From Amycolatopsis cihanbeyliensis (GTDB lineage: Bacteria > Actinomycetota > Actinomycetes > Mycobacteriales > Pseudonocardiaceae): 64,000 nucleotides of DNA. Location: NCBI RefSeq assembly GCF_006715045.1, contig NZ_VFML01000001.1:3564501-3628500 (forward strand). The letters run 5' to 3'. Position 1 is the first letter of the stretch; each line of letters opens with the position of its first letter. Made by a program: the position numbers and the translations under genes. Shown here piece by piece: positions 30,859 to 39,423 of this stretch. A model generated the notes under the pieces. It saw nothing but the letters and a program-made list of their open reading frames with translations, was not told the DNA's origin and did no database searches.

Positions 30859-31785
30859 ATGCTCCGCTCCGCACTGATCGCCGCCTCGAAGTCGGCCGGT
30901 GTCCGCACCCTGGCCGAACGCACCCCGCTGGTCCGCCCGATCGTGGACCGGTTCGTGGCGGGCACCGGTGTCGACGCCGCCATCCACACGGCGACCGAGC
31001 TCACCGCCGACCGGTTCGTGTCCCTGGACCATCTCGGCGAGGACACCGGGGACCGGGCACAGGCCGATGCCACCGTGCGGGCCTACCGGGCGCTGCTGGC
31101 CCGGCTCGCGGACACCGGGCTCGCGCCGCGGTCCGAGGTCTCGGTGAAACTCTCCGCGCTGGGCCAGGCGGTGGACACCGACGGGGACAAGATCGCACTG
31201 GAGAACGCCCGGCTGATCTGCGAGGCCGCCGCCGCGGCCGGCACCACCGTCACGGTGGACATGGAGGACCACACCACCACCGACTCGACCCTGGCCATCG
31301 TGCGGGACCTGCGGCTGGACTACCCGGACACCGGCGCGGTGCTGCAGGCCTACCTGCGGCGGACCGAGGCCGACTGCCGGGACCTTTCCGGGCCGGGGTC
31401 CAGGGTACGCCTGTGCAAGGGCGCCTACGACGAGCCGGAGTCGGTCGCCTTCCGCGACAAGTCCGAAGTGGACAAGTCCTATGTGCGCTGCCTGCGGGTG
31501 CTGATGTCGGGCCGGGGTTACCCTATGGTGGCCACGCACGACCCGAGGCTGATCCCGATCGCGCGGGAGCTGGCACAGCGGGCCGGGCGTGGCGGCGAGG
31601 ACTACGAGTTCCAGATGCTGTACGGCATCCGGCAGGCCGAGCAGCGGGCACTCGCCGCGTCCGGGCTGCGGATGCGGGTGTACGTGCCGTACGGCTCGGA
31701 GTGGTTCCCTTACTTCATGCGCAGGCTCGGTGAGCGGCCGGCGAACCTGGCCTTCTTCGCCCGCTCCTTCCTCACCAGGGGCTGA
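30859..31785 (+). CDS. putB: proline dehydrogenase
   Basis: A 308-residue FAD-dependent TIM-barrel enzyme that oxidises proline to 1-pyrroline-5-carboxylate and passes electrons to the respiratory chain. Typical segments include SVKLSALG, VTVDMEDHTT, RLCKGAYDEP and YVPYGSEWFPYFMRRLGERP, the last being the substrate/FAD-binding C-terminal motif. It is the stand-alone form, as in other actinobacteria. AGAAGGAG precedes the ATG. It works in sequence with pruA to turn proline into glutamate. Confidence 0.95.
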   Translation: MLRSALIAASKSAGVRTLAERTPLVRPIVDRFVAGTGVDAAIHTATELTADRFVSLDHLGEDTGDRAQADATVRAYRALLARLADTGLAPRSEVSVKLSALGQAVDTDGDKIALENARLICEAAAAAGTTVTVDMEDHTTTDSTLAIVRDLRLDYPDTGAVLQAYLRRTEADCRDLSGPGSRVRLCKGAYDEPESVAFRDKSEVDKSYVRCLRVLMSGRGYPMVATHDPRLIPIARELAQRAGRGGEDYEFQMLYGIRQAEQRALAASGLRMRVYVPYGSEWFPYFMRRLGERPANLAFFARSFLTRG

Positions 31786-31795
31786 GCGGGACCGA

Positions 31796-31839
31796 GGGGT
31801 CGTGAGTCGTTCCGTCCGGGCGGACCGGCTCACGACCCC
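31796..31839 (+). terminator. hairpin after putB
   Basis: GGGGTCGTGAG and CTCACGACCCC form an 11-bp perfect stem, with partial pairing continuing inside, ten bases past the putB stop. It also ends five bases before the stop of the converging metallothionein-like gene, so it may serve both. Confidence 0.65.
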
Positions 31840-31844
31840 CTGGC

Positions 31845-32099
31845 TCAGGCCGAGGTGGTCACCGCGTCCCGCGCCTCCCTGCCGGTCGGCCCGGCCTGCC
31901 TTGCGCAGTGGGCGCAACAGTAGAACCGGCCGTCCACCTGGACTCCGTGACCGATCACCCGGCACCCGCAGTGCTCGCAGCTGGGCGCGAGCCGGTGGAT
32001 CGCGCACTCGAAGGAGTCGAACGTGTGCCGGCTGCCGTCCCGGGTGTGGACTTCGAAAGCCATGTCGTAGTCGTTGCCGCAGACCTCGCAGGTCGCCAT
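31845..32099 (-). CDS. metallothionein-like zinc-ribbon protein
   Basis: An 84-residue cytoplasmic protein with nine cysteines: CEVC at 4-7, Cys32, CEHCGC at 41-46, and CCAHC at 61-65, with several His nearby. The GHGVQVDGRFYCCAHCA segment resembles the prokaryotic metallothionein fold, so zinc or copper binding is likely. The N-terminal CEVCGNDYD part looks like a separate zinc knuckle. AAGGTGATCC precedes the ATG. No transporter or metal regulator is adjacent. Confidence 0.78.
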   Translation of the reverse strand: MATCEVCGNDYDMAFEVHTRDGSRHTFDSFECAIHRLAPSCEHCGCRVIGHGVQVDGRFYCCAHCARQAGPTGREARDAVTTSA

Positions 32100-32174
32100 G
32101 CTGGATCACCTTCCATCTCGGATGCGGATGTAGTGATTCCCGCATGGATGCCACCCGAAACCCCCGCGAGTCGA

Positions 32175-32963
32175 TCACCGACCGGTGAACCTGGCCTCCC
32201 GCCGCTCGAGGAAGCTCCGCAGCCCTTCCTGCGCGTCCTCGCTGGCCAGGACGCCGGGCAGTAACCCACGCAGGTGATCGGCGGCGGCCCGCTCCGACTC
32301 GGCACGCTGCGCGACCCTCGCGTTGGCCAGCGTGCCCTGCACGCCGAGCGGGGCCTGCGCGGCGATCAGCCGGGCCAACTCGGTGGCGCGCTCGAGCTGG
32401 TGGCCGGCCGGGACGACCTCCTGGACCAGCCCGATGCGGTGCGCCTCGGCCGCGCCGAACTCCTCCCCGGTGAGCAGGAAACGCATGGCGTTGCCCCAGC
32501 CGAGCTGCGCGGGAGCACGCAGGGTCGCCCCGCCGAACGGCAAAATGCCCCGGCCGATCTCCAGTTGGCGGAAACGCACGTCCTCAGCCGTGACCACGAT
32601 GTCGCTGGCCAGCGCGAGCTCGATGGACAGTGTGAAGGCGATGCCCTGTACCGCGAGGACCACCGGCTTGCCGACCGGCTCATTCCACAACCCGAACGGG
32701 TCATGCCGGCCGCCCCCGGACAGCGCGCCAGGCCCGTGCTCGGCCACGGCCGGTGAGACGTCGGCGAGGTCCAGGCCGGCGCAGAAGTGGTCACCGTGCC
32801 CGAAGAGCACCCCCGCCCGCAGTTCGGGGTCGTCGGCCAACTCGTCGTAGGCCGCGCTGACCGCGGAGATCGTCGCCAGGTCCCAGGCGTTGCGCTTCTC
32901 GGGCCGGTTCACCCCGATGAGCAGCACGTGCCCGTCGCGCTGCACGGTGACTCGCTGAGACAT
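32175..32963 (-). CDS. enoyl-CoA hydratase/isomerase (crotonase) family protein
   Basis: A 262-residue crotonase-fold enzyme predicted to hydrate or isomerise acyl-CoA thioesters. It has the CoA-binding start NRPEKRNAWDLAT and the oxyanion-hole segment HFCAGLDLADV. The second oxyanion region is unusual, reading VQGIAFTLSIELALASDIVV where hydratases usually have GxCxGGG-type glycines. The reaction is therefore uncertain. GGAGGATGG precedes the ATG. A symmetric operator lies 16 bases upstream. Confidence 0.87.
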   Translation of the reverse strand: MSQRVTVQRDGHVLLIGVNRPEKRNAWDLATISAVSAAYDELADDPELRAGVLFGHGDHFCAGLDLADVSPAVAEHGPGALSGGGRHDPFGLWNEPVGKPVVLAVQGIAFTLSIELALASDIVVTAEDVRFRQLEIGRGILPFGGATLRAPAQLGWGNAMRFLLTGEEFGAAEAHRIGLVQEVVPAGHQLERATELARLIAAQAPLGVQGTLANARVAQRAESERAAADHLRGLLPGVLASEDAQEGLRSFLERREARFTGR

Positions 32964-32978
32964 CCCATCCTCCTACTC

Positions 32979-32994
32979 GTCGGTAACTACCGAC
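32979..32994. promoter_or_regulatory. 16-bp perfect palindrome upstream of the crotonase gene
   Basis: GTCGGTA-AC-TACCGAC is a perfect 7-2-7 dyad of the size bound by TetR-family repressors, placed 16 bases before the ATG. No regulator gene is adjacent, so it is probably a target of a remote repressor. Confidence 0.5.
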
Positions 32995-33014
32995 ACAGTA
33001 GGCGACGTGCTCGC

Positions 33015-34028
33015 TCAGGGCTTCAACACCACCTTGCCGGTGGTGCGCCGGCTCTCCAGCGCGGTGTGTGCCGCGGCGGCTTCGGCCAGCGCGAACGGCT
33101 CGTTTACCAGCGGGGTCAGCCTGCCACCACCCAGTGCGGCCAGCGACTCCTCCTCCAGGCCACGCAGCCCGCCGGGACGGCGCTGCCACAGCCGCGGGCC
33201 GAGAGCGACCGAGGCGGTCAGCCCGCGGGAGAACAGGTCGGTAGTGCTGATCTCGACCGGCTCCTGCCCGGGTGCCCAGCCGAACATGATGATCCGCCCA
33301 CCGGCGCCGAGCAGGTCGAAGCCCGCCCGGCCGGCCCGGCCGCCCACGCCGTCCAGCACGGCGGTGACCTCCCTACCGCCCAACCACTCCCGAACCCGCT
33401 CCGGCCAGTCGTGGTCGATGTAGTCGGCGGAGAAGGTCGCGCCGAGCTCCCCGACCCGGGCGACCTTCTCCGCACCCCCAGCCAGCCCGACCACGGTCGC
33501 GCCGAGGTTGCGCGCCTCCTGCACCAGGAGGTTGCCGATCCCGCCCGCGGCCGCGGGAACCAGGACGACATCGTCCGCGGTCAGCTGCGCCACGTGCAGG
33601 ATGCCGATGGCGGTACGGCCGGTGCCGATCATCGCCACGGCCGCCGCCTCGTCCACCCCGTCCGGCAACGCATGCAGCGACTCGGCCCTGGCGACGGCGC
33701 GCTCGGCGTAGCCCCCGTTCGCCTGACCCAGGTGCACCACGACCCGCCTGCCGAGCCAGTCACCGTCCGCCCCCGCGCCGAGCTCGTCGACCACCCCGGC
33801 CACCTCCCGCCCCGGGGTCATCGGTAGTTCCGGCGGCGCGAACGGGCCCCCGGAGTCACCCCGCCGGATCGTGGTGTCCACCACGTGCACTCCGGCGGCC
33901 GACACCGCGACCCGGACCTCGCCGGGACCCGGTCGCGGGTCCTCGACCTCCTCGTAGCGCAGGTCCTCGACCTCCTCGTAGCGCAGGTTCTCGGCCGGGC
34001 CGAACGCGTGCTGGCGGATGGCGTGCAT
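33015..34028 (-). CDS. zinc-type alcohol dehydrogenase/quinone oxidoreductase family protein
   Basis: A 337-residue medium-chain dehydrogenase/reductase with GroES-like N-terminal and Rossmann C-terminal domains (VLVPAAAGGIGNLLVQEARN; AVLDGVGGRAGRAGFDLL). It lacks the catalytic zinc cysteines, so it is probably an NADPH:quinone oxidoreductase-like enzyme. An 8-residue tandem duplication occurs near residues 15-30 (LRYEEVED twice), caused by a 24-base direct repeat. The second copy flows into the usual PRPGPGEVRV. Substrate unknown. Confidence 0.88.
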   Translation of the reverse strand: MHAIRQHAFGPAENLRYEEVEDLRYEEVEDPRPGPGEVRVAVSAAGVHVVDTTIRRGDSGGPFAPPELPMTPGREVAGVVDELGAGADGDWLGRRVVVHLGQANGGYAERAVARAESLHALPDGVDEAAAVAMIGTGRTAIGILHVAQLTADDVVLVPAAAGGIGNLLVQEARNLGATVVGLAGGAEKVARVGELGATFSADYIDHDWPERVREWLGGREVTAVLDGVGGRAGRAGFDLLGAGGRIIMFGWAPGQEPVEISTTDLFSRGLTASVALGPRLWQRRPGGLRGLEEESLAALGGGRLTPLVNEPFALAEAAAAHTALESRRTTGKVVLKP

Positions 34029-34084
34029 GGAAGTCCCCGTACTGCTCGCTGCTCATCGATCGGGTTCGACGCTAAAACCTCGAG

Positions 34085-34396
34085 TTAACTGAAGGTCAAG
34101 TGCGTGACCGCGACATGCCCTCGGGCAAGTCGAGATGGTCGCCGCTCCAGAACCCACGCGACTACTGCCCTGCGCAGGTCACGCAATTGCGCTCCACGCT
34201 GGTGGCCATCCGACCACAGGTCCGGCAGGGACCGGCCCAGTTCGGCATGCCACATCAGCGCGGGCAAGTCCTCGATCACCACGGACATACCGACGTGGTT
34301 GACCGGGCTGCTCGTCGTGGCACGGATGGCCCGGCCGCCTCGAGCCCGACCCGCCCGTTCGTACCGGGAGCCGAAGCCGAGACGGCCGGCCGCCAT
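34085..34396 (-). pseudogene. remnant of a permuted papain-like (NlpC/P60-type) hydrolase
   Basis: Directly after the desaturase stop an open frame reads RGGRAIRATTSSPVNHVGMS, VVIEDLPALMWHAEL and then RSLPDLWSDGHQRGAQLRDL. This pattern resembles the middle of YiiX/YebB-type permuted papain-fold proteins (SPxxHVGM, then WHAE). The catalytic N-terminal part is missing and the C-terminus runs out (ARGHVAVTHLTFS). There is no ribosome-binding site. I read it as a truncated gene; a real short gene from the ATG near 34288 cannot be excluded. Confidence 0.42.
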
Positions 34397-35368
34397 TTAC
34401 CGCTTCCGCCCACCGTGCGCGGTATCGAGCTTGCGGGCGAGTCGTTCTGGTTTGGGCCACCGCACCTGGGACGCCCAGCCGAGCTTCTCGAAGATCCAGA
34501 CGACGCGGGCGGAGATGTCGAGCTGACCGCGCAGCACGCCGTGGCGGGCGCAGGTGGGGTCGGCGTGGTGGGAATTGTGCCAGGACTCGCCCATCGACAG
34601 GATCGCCAGGGGCCAGAAGTTGGCGGACTTGTCGCGGTTGGTGAACGGGCGGGTGCCGACCATGTGGCAGATCGAGTTCACCGACCAGGTGACGTGGTGT
34701 TGCAAGGAGACCCGGGCGAGTCCGGCCCAGAGGAACGCGGTGACAGCGCCCCACCAGGAACCGGTGATCAGGCCGCCGAGGGCGGCCGGGACCAGCACGG
34801 TGCACGCGACCCAGAGCGGGAAGAGCCGATCGACTGTGCGGATGTCCCGGTCGGCGGTGAGATCGGGGGCGAACCGGGCGATATTGGTCTTGTCCCGGCC
34901 GAACAGCCAGCCCAGATGCGCATGCCAGAACCCCCGAGCCAGTGCGATCGGTGACGTGCCGTAGAGCCAGGGTGAGTGCGGGTCGCCCTCGCGGTCGGAG
35001 AACGCGTGGTGACGGCGATGATCGGCCACCCATCCGATGACCGGGCCCTGGGCGGCCAGACCCCCGGCAACCGCCAGCGCGATACGCAGTGGCCGGGCGG
35101 CCTTGAACGCGCCGTGCGTGAAGTACCGGTGGTAGCCCACGGTCACGCCGAGGGTGGACACCACGTAGAAGCCGGTCGCCAGCCCGATGTCCAGCCAGCT
35201 CACCCCCCAGCCCCACACCAGCACCACCAGCGCGACCAGCGCGAGGAACGGGGCGATCAGGAACAGCCGGATGGTCATGAGCTCGGTGCGGGAATGCTGC
35301 CCGGACACCAGTGGCTTGGCGCCCGTGGGAGAGCGTCGTACCGGCGTGTCGGGATTGGTGATGGTCAT
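34397..35368 (-). CDS. acyl-CoA/fatty-acid delta-9 type desaturase
   Basis: A 323-residue membrane di-iron desaturase. The three histidine boxes are complete: HRYFTH (80-85), HRRHH (117-121) and HNSHH (264-268), and four membrane helices lie in two pairs (~33-55, 62-75, ~95-115, ~185-215). It should introduce a double bond into membrane acyl chains. The ATG at 35368 has GGAAGAGA upstream. The small gene 35388-35687 precedes it by 19 bases and may be in the same transcript. Confidence 0.93.
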   Translation of the reverse strand: MTITNPDTPVRRSPTGAKPLVSGQHSRTELMTIRLFLIAPFLALVALVVLVWGWGVSWLDIGLATGFYVVSTLGVTVGYHRYFTHGAFKAARPLRIALAVAGGLAAQGPVIGWVADHRRHHAFSDREGDPHSPWLYGTSPIALARGFWHAHLGWLFGRDKTNIARFAPDLTADRDIRTVDRLFPLWVACTVLVPAALGGLITGSWWGAVTAFLWAGLARVSLQHHVTWSVNSICHMVGTRPFTNRDKSANFWPLAILSMGESWHNSHHADPTCARHGVLRGQLDISARVVWIFEKLGWASQVRWPKPERLARKLDTAHGGRKR

Positions 35369-35387
35369 AACGAAGTCTCTTCCGTTG

Positions 35388-35687
35388 TCACCGGCCGCCT
35401 CGGGGACTCGGACCGGACGGGCGTCGAGCCTCCATGCTGGTCGGCGAACGTAGCCGCGCATCGGTGTTGTGCATACCCGCCGGGTGACGTACGACGCCGT
35501 GTCCGCGGAGCCGGTGGTGAGTGGCGCGGGGTGGAGATCGCCCAGGGAGTGTGTCCAATGTAGACAGAATGCGAATCGCGAGCGTGTGGGACTCCTGGTC
35601 GGTGAGTGACGCGCCTTCTTGCAGGATGTCTTGCACGAGCTTGGTCCGCCGGTCGTACCGGGGAACGAACGTGATCACGTCGGCCAT
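35388..35687 (-). CDS. small hypothetical protein
   Basis: A 99-residue protein with a good ribosome-binding site (AAGGAG, six bases before ATG). The first ~50 residues (MADVITFVPRYDRRTKLVQD, then SLTDQESHTLAIRILSTLD) look like a folded helical domain. The remainder is Arg/Pro/Gly-rich and probably disordered. Family not recognised. It is the likely first gene of a two-gene unit with the desaturase. Confidence 0.55.
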   Translation of the reverse strand: MADVITFVPRYDRRTKLVQDILQEGASLTDQESHTLAIRILSTLDTLPGRSPPRATHHRLRGHGVVRHPAGMHNTDARLRSPTSMEARRPSGPSPRGGR

Positions 35688-36032
35688 GTGTGCTCCTTGG
35701 GTAACGTGCGGGTGAGTATCGAAACGGGCACAGCCGTGCCTACTCTCGAGCGCGAGAGGAATGGGACTCTCGCGGAGCTTGTGGGAATCTCGTGTCGGCC
35801 GCCGGATTCACATTCCCGCCGCCCTGGCTGGGCTACCGACGCCCGTGCGAGGACTTCCGATTGGCGGATCTCGGTATGGTGACACCTCCGGAGTCGCGGT
35901 CCGCGTTCACCGGGCGGGACGGGGGTTCAGCATCGGACGATGCACCTCGACTCGCCGGCGCCGCCGGGGTCCGGAGCGATACGTTCACCCTACTCCTGAT
36001 ACGGGCCCGACAAAAATGCGGACACATCCTGG
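35688..36032. other. intergenic, no gene seen
   Basis: About 345 bases upstream of the small gene at 35687 and downstream of the 36033-36440 gene. Open frames on the plus strand have no ribosome-binding site and scrambled composition. No repeat or hairpin stands out. Confidence 0.4.
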
Positions 36033-36440
36033 CTACTCGAGCGGATCGTCACCGGCGGCGTCGCCAGGAGCGATGTCATGGGGGTGCCGGAGCGTGCGGT
36101 TGTTGCGCGGTTCGGTGCGGGTCTTGGCGTCGTCGATCTGACGGATCAGCGCATTGCGCACCTCGTTGAGCGCGACCGCCAGCTCCCCCGCCGAGGACGT
36201 GGACACCAGGTGCAGGCGGGGAGTGCGGCGAATCCAGCATTCCAGTGTGACCCGCTGGTCGACGCCATCGCGATCTTTGAGGCTGATCTCCAGGTCGACC
36301 TGCCCGTCGGCGAAGGACCGCAGTCTCGGACCCAGTGCGGCCAGGCGTTGGACGATCCAGTCACGTTCGGACCCGAGGAAACCGGTCGCAAGGCGGAGTC
36401 GCTGGGCGATTACGGTGGGATCTTCCTGAGTTCCGGCCAT
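36033..36440 (-). CDS. HPF/RaiA-like ribosome-associated domain protein
   Basis: A 135-residue protein. The central DGQVDLEISLKDRDGVDQRV, LECWIRRTPRLHLVSTSS and ELAVALNEVRNALIRQIDD segments match the beta-alpha-beta-beta-beta-alpha pattern of the hibernation-promoting factor/YfiA fold. It has only this short domain and lacks the C-terminal extension of long-form HPF. A role at the ribosome is inferred from fold only. GGAAGG precedes the ATG. Confidence 0.62.
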   Translation of the reverse strand: MAGTQEDPTVIAQRLRLATGFLGSERDWIVQRLAALGPRLRSFADGQVDLEISLKDRDGVDQRVTLECWIRRTPRLHLVSTSSAGELAVALNEVRNALIRQIDDAKTRTEPRNNRTLRHPHDIAPGDAAGDDPLE

Positions 36441-36679
36441 GTGCTGCGCCTTCCTGTGTCACCCTCGCGCGCCCCTGGACGCCGGTCGGTCGGCGCCGAA
36501 ATGGCAGTCCGCCAGCGGTGCTCGGCCGGTCGCAGCGGGCCCCGATGCGGTCGGGATCCCTGCGCCGCGGGCCGTCGCGCCGAAGCCGATGACCGCCGCG
36601 CGCAACCGGCGATGGCCCGAACGGCTGCCTGCCTTTCGGTTTCGTCACCAAGCGCGGGACAGCGTCCTGGCCAGAGTGC

Positions 36680-36952
36680 TCACTTGGCCTTGTTACCCGT
36701 GCAGATGCAACCTCGGCTGTATCCGCCGGCCACGGTCGCAGTGCAGTAGCGGGTAGCGATCTGGTCGTGACTGCTCCACGAGTGCGGACACACGACGCAG
36801 GCCACCTCACTCGCGCCATCGGGGTTCGACTTCGTACCGGGAACCGATGGAGCGGTTTCGCGGACCGCGGCTCCCGGCCGTTGCTGGGTCCCGCCGTTCA
36901 CCGCACTCGACTGCGCCGTGTCAGCGTTGGTACTGAGCTGGTCCGAGATCAT
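36680..36952 (-). CDS. RGCVC-family protein
   Basis: A 90-residue protein. The first half is a disordered Ser/Thr/Gly-rich tail. The conserved C-terminal domain has [21 protein letters not shown] and ends with the family signature as SRGCICTG (Ile for Val). Five cysteines and two histidines suggest metal binding. Such proteins are small, lineage-restricted and of unknown function in Pseudonocardiaceae. The ATG at 36952 has a GGAGGCGGGAG region upstream. Confidence 0.72.
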   Translation of the reverse strand: MISDQLSTNADTAQSSAVNGGTQQRPGAAVRETAPSVPGTKSNPDGASEVACVVCPHSWSSHDQIATRYCTATVAGGYSRGCICTGNKAK

Positions 36953-37408
36953 CTCGGCGCTCCCGCCTCCGGCCGAACCCGCCGGCCGGCTTTGTTGATG
37001 CGCCCAAGGCGGCGCCGGCTTGGCTGCCACCGCTCGACATACCCTCGGTCCCCCAACTCTACGCCGACTTCGGCCGAAGTAGTCGATGCCATGTCGCCGC
37101 AGATCAGGTCGGCGGCTGCCGGCGGACATCGCTCGGCTTGCCGGTCAGCCACCTCCGGACGACCTGACCTCCGCCATCCGAATGGGATCTCAACAGAACA
37201 GCAGGTCAGCGCGGTCGGGAATGAACCAGGCAGCGGAGCGGTTGCAATAGGTGGTCGTAGTTTTCATGTGTTCGTGTTTCCGCACGCTCGCGAAGAACGA
37301 TGTTGCGGGCGCGCCGCTTGCCTTCAGGGACCTGGAGCAGCCGCGTCGAGGAACCGGCCCGGGGCACCGCACGGTGTGGGCCTCGTATCCAACCCTGTAA
37401 GGAGCAAG
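36953..37408. other. intergenic, promoter region of csp copy 3
   Basis: About 455 bases between divergent genes, with AT-richer tracts around 37240-37280. No frame here has both a ribosome-binding site and coding-like composition. It probably carries the csp leader and promoter. Confidence 0.4.
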
Positions 37409-37609
37409 ATGACCCAGGGAACTGTCAAGTGGTTCAACTCGGAGAAGGGCTTCGGCTTCATCTCCCGCACCGATGGACCGGACGTCTTCGTGCACTACTC
37501 CGAGATCGACGGCTACGGCTTCCGTAGCCTGGAGGAGAACCAGCACGTGGAGTTCGAGGTGGCGCAGGGCCCCAAGGGCCCGCAGGCCACCCGCGTCCAC
37601 ACGGTCTGA
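37409..37609 (+). CDS. cold-shock protein, CspA family (copy 3)
   Basis: A 66-residue cold-shock domain with KGFGFISR and [11 protein letters not shown]-binding motifs and a shortened loop (TDGPD) between them. The ATG at 37409 has AAGGAG six bases upstream; the frame is open to 36767 but that extension is not protein-like. Unlike copies 1 and 2 it is on the plus strand. It is nearest in sequence to copy 1 at the EIDG-GFR segment. Confidence 0.95.
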   Translation: MTQGTVKWFNSEKGFGFISRTDGPDVFVHYSEIDGYGFRSLEENQHVEFEVAQGPKGPQATRVHTV

Positions 37610-37889
37610 TCCACCGGCGGACGATCTCCGCCGAACACACCGGATGGCAATCGAGGTCCGGCACCTGCTGTGCCGGACCTCGGCGTGTCGGCACAGCTCC
37701 CGAGCTTGCCGGGCACCGGCGGGCCGGCACGCGTCGCTGCCGCGGTGGGCCGATCGAGTCCGGACAGGACAGCATCGTGCCCTCCGGCAGGCTGGCTGCG
37801 AAGCCGGTCCCGTTCCGGTGCACGATCCGGAACTCACCACCACGACAGGCGAGTTCGCCAGCAGACACCTTTTTATCGGTTCAGGTCAA

Positions 37890-37895
37890 TACACT
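37890..37895 (+). promoter_or_regulatory. -10 box for leaderless transcript
   Basis: TACACT ends six bases before the ATG at 37902. There is no ribosome-binding site. The region just upstream is AT-richer (TTTTTATCGG). Confidence 0.5.
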
Positions 37896-37901
37896 GGCGG
37901 C

Positions 37902-38741
37902 ATGCCGATCGCGCTGCCCCGTGCACAGGTTCTGCCCACCAGCGAGGCCAGCACCTACGCCGGCTGGTTCGCCTGCCTGGCCGAGCCCGTACGGGTACGC
38001 CTGCTGCACGCCGTAGCCACCAGCCCGAAAGGCAGTACCGTGGGCGCGCTGGCCGAGATACTGGGCACCAGCCAGTCCACCTGCTCACATCATGTGCGCA
38101 AACTCGCCGACGTCGGCTTCGTGCGAATCCGCAAGGAGGGCACCGCCACGATCGTCACGATCAACGAAGCCTGCTGCGCAGGCCTGCCACACGCCGCCGA
38201 CGCCGTCATGGGCCTGCTCGCACCGCGTCCCTGCTGCCCGGACGACCTCCCCGCCGACGTCACCGTCCGAGCGCTCCACCCCGATGACTGGCCGGCCGTC
38301 CGCCGCATCTACGCCGAGGGCATCGCCACCGGCACCGCGACCTTCGAGCGCACCGTGCCCGGCCGCGCCGGCCTGGATGCCGCCTGGCTACCCGACCACC
38401 GCTGGGTCGCCGACGTCGAGGGCGAGCTCGTCGGCTGGACCGCGGCGAGCCCCGTCTCCACCCGCCCCAGCTACGCGGGCGTCGCCGAAACGGCCGTGTA
38501 CGTCGCCGAGAACCATCGCGGCCGCGGCGTCGGCAAAGCCCTGCTGTACAAGCAGGTCACCGAAGCCGACGCGGCCGGACTCTGGACCCTGCAGGCCTCC
38601 GTCCTCACCGGGAACCGGGCCGCCATCGCGCTGCACCACGCCGCGGGCTACCGCACCATCGGCGTCCGCGAACGCATCGCCCAACTCAACGGAACCTGGC
38701 ACGACACCGTCCTCGTCGAACGTCGCTCACCCGCCCACTAG
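37902..38741 (+). CDS. ArsR-type repressor fused to ArsN1/PAT-like GNAT acetyltransferase
   Basis: A 279-residue two-domain protein. Residues ~15-95 are an ArsR winged helix (LAEPVRVRLLHAVATSPKGS, ILGTSQSTCSHHVRKLADVG). Cysteine pairs follow (EACCAG, PRPCCPDD) and could sense arsenite. Residues ~108-275 are a GNAT acetyltransferase close to phosphinothricin/arsinothricin N-acetyltransferases (RIYAEGIATGTATFERTVP, ENHRGRGVGKALLY, VLTGNRAAIALHHAAGY, RERIAQLNGTWHDTVLVERR). The likely role is arsenical-dependent self-repression plus detoxification of an amino-acid antibiotic. No other ars gene is nearby. Confidence 0.86.
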   Translation: MPIALPRAQVLPTSEASTYAGWFACLAEPVRVRLLHAVATSPKGSTVGALAEILGTSQSTCSHHVRKLADVGFVRIRKEGTATIVTINEACCAGLPHAADAVMGLLAPRPCCPDDLPADVTVRALHPDDWPAVRRIYAEGIATGTATFERTVPGRAGLDAAWLPDHRWVADVEGELVGWTAASPVSTRPSYAGVAETAVYVAENHRGRGVGKALLYKQVTEADAAGLWTLQASVLTGNRAAIALHHAAGYRTIGVRERIAQLNGTWHDTVLVERRSPAH

Positions 38742-38797
38742 CTCGCGTGTCGAGTGATCGTCTGCCGGGTTGCCGTTGCCCGTCACTCCATCTGTGG

Positions 38798-39271
38798 TCA
38801 CCGCGGGCTGAGCCGGATCACCGGGTACTCCTTCTCGGCTTTGCTTTGGTACTTCGCGTAGCGGGGCTGTGCGTCGACGATGCGCTGCCATGCCTGCTCA
38901 CGGTCGGCGCCCTCGAGCCGGTGCGGCCGCACCGCCACGGCCTCGCGGCCGGGCAGTTCGATCGACGCGCGGTCGGGGTGCGCCATCAGGTTGACGTACC
39001 AGTCCGGATGCTGGCTCCCACCGCCCGAAGCGATGATCAGCCAGGTGTCCGCACCGTCGGTGAACCACGTCACCGGCGTCTCCCGCGGCCGCCCGCTTCG
39101 GCGACCCACCGTGTTCAGAATCAGTAGGTCCATGCCCATGAACCTGCCGCGGCCACGCCGGATCTTGCGGTTCGTACGGGCATTCATCTTCCGCTGTACC
39201 CACCGCGACGCAGCCCCGGGCGCACCACTCCCGCGCCCTCCGCGACTGCCCGTCTGCTGGTCCTGTGTCAT
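38798..39271 (-). CDS. F420-dependent nitroreductase (Ddn/DDN family)
   Basis: A 157-residue split-beta-barrel protein of the deazaflavin-dependent nitroreductase family. Diagnostic segments are LLILNTVGRRSGRPRETPV, WLIIASGGGSQHPDWYVNL and AHPDRASIEL. It should use reduced coenzyme F420, abundant in actinomycetes, to reduce quinones or xenobiotics. The ATG at 39271 has GGAGACAG upstream; an ATG at 39304 is also in frame. Monocistronic. Confidence 0.88.
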   Translation of the reverse strand: MTQDQQTGSRGGRGSGAPGAASRWVQRKMNARTNRKIRRGRGRFMGMDLLILNTVGRRSGRPRETPVTWFTDGADTWLIIASGGGSQHPDWYVNLMAHPDRASIELPGREAVAVRPHRLEGADREQAWQRIVDAQPRYAKYQSKAEKEYPVIRLSPR

Positions 39272-39423
39272 CGGCTGTCTCCAGTCAGTCAACTCGACCT
39301 CCATGCCCGGTCACGCTAGACCTGGCCCGATCAGGGGCGCTTCTCGATTCCTGATCGGTCTGGTCCGCTGTCCTGGGCGGCGCGGCCACGCGCGCACCCG
39401 ACGCCCGACGAGCGAGCCGCGCG

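Noticed and set aside
34100..34954. 284-codon plus-strand frame opposite the desaturase
   Set aside because: The desaturase histidine boxes are on the minus strand; this frame has no domain or ribosome-binding site.
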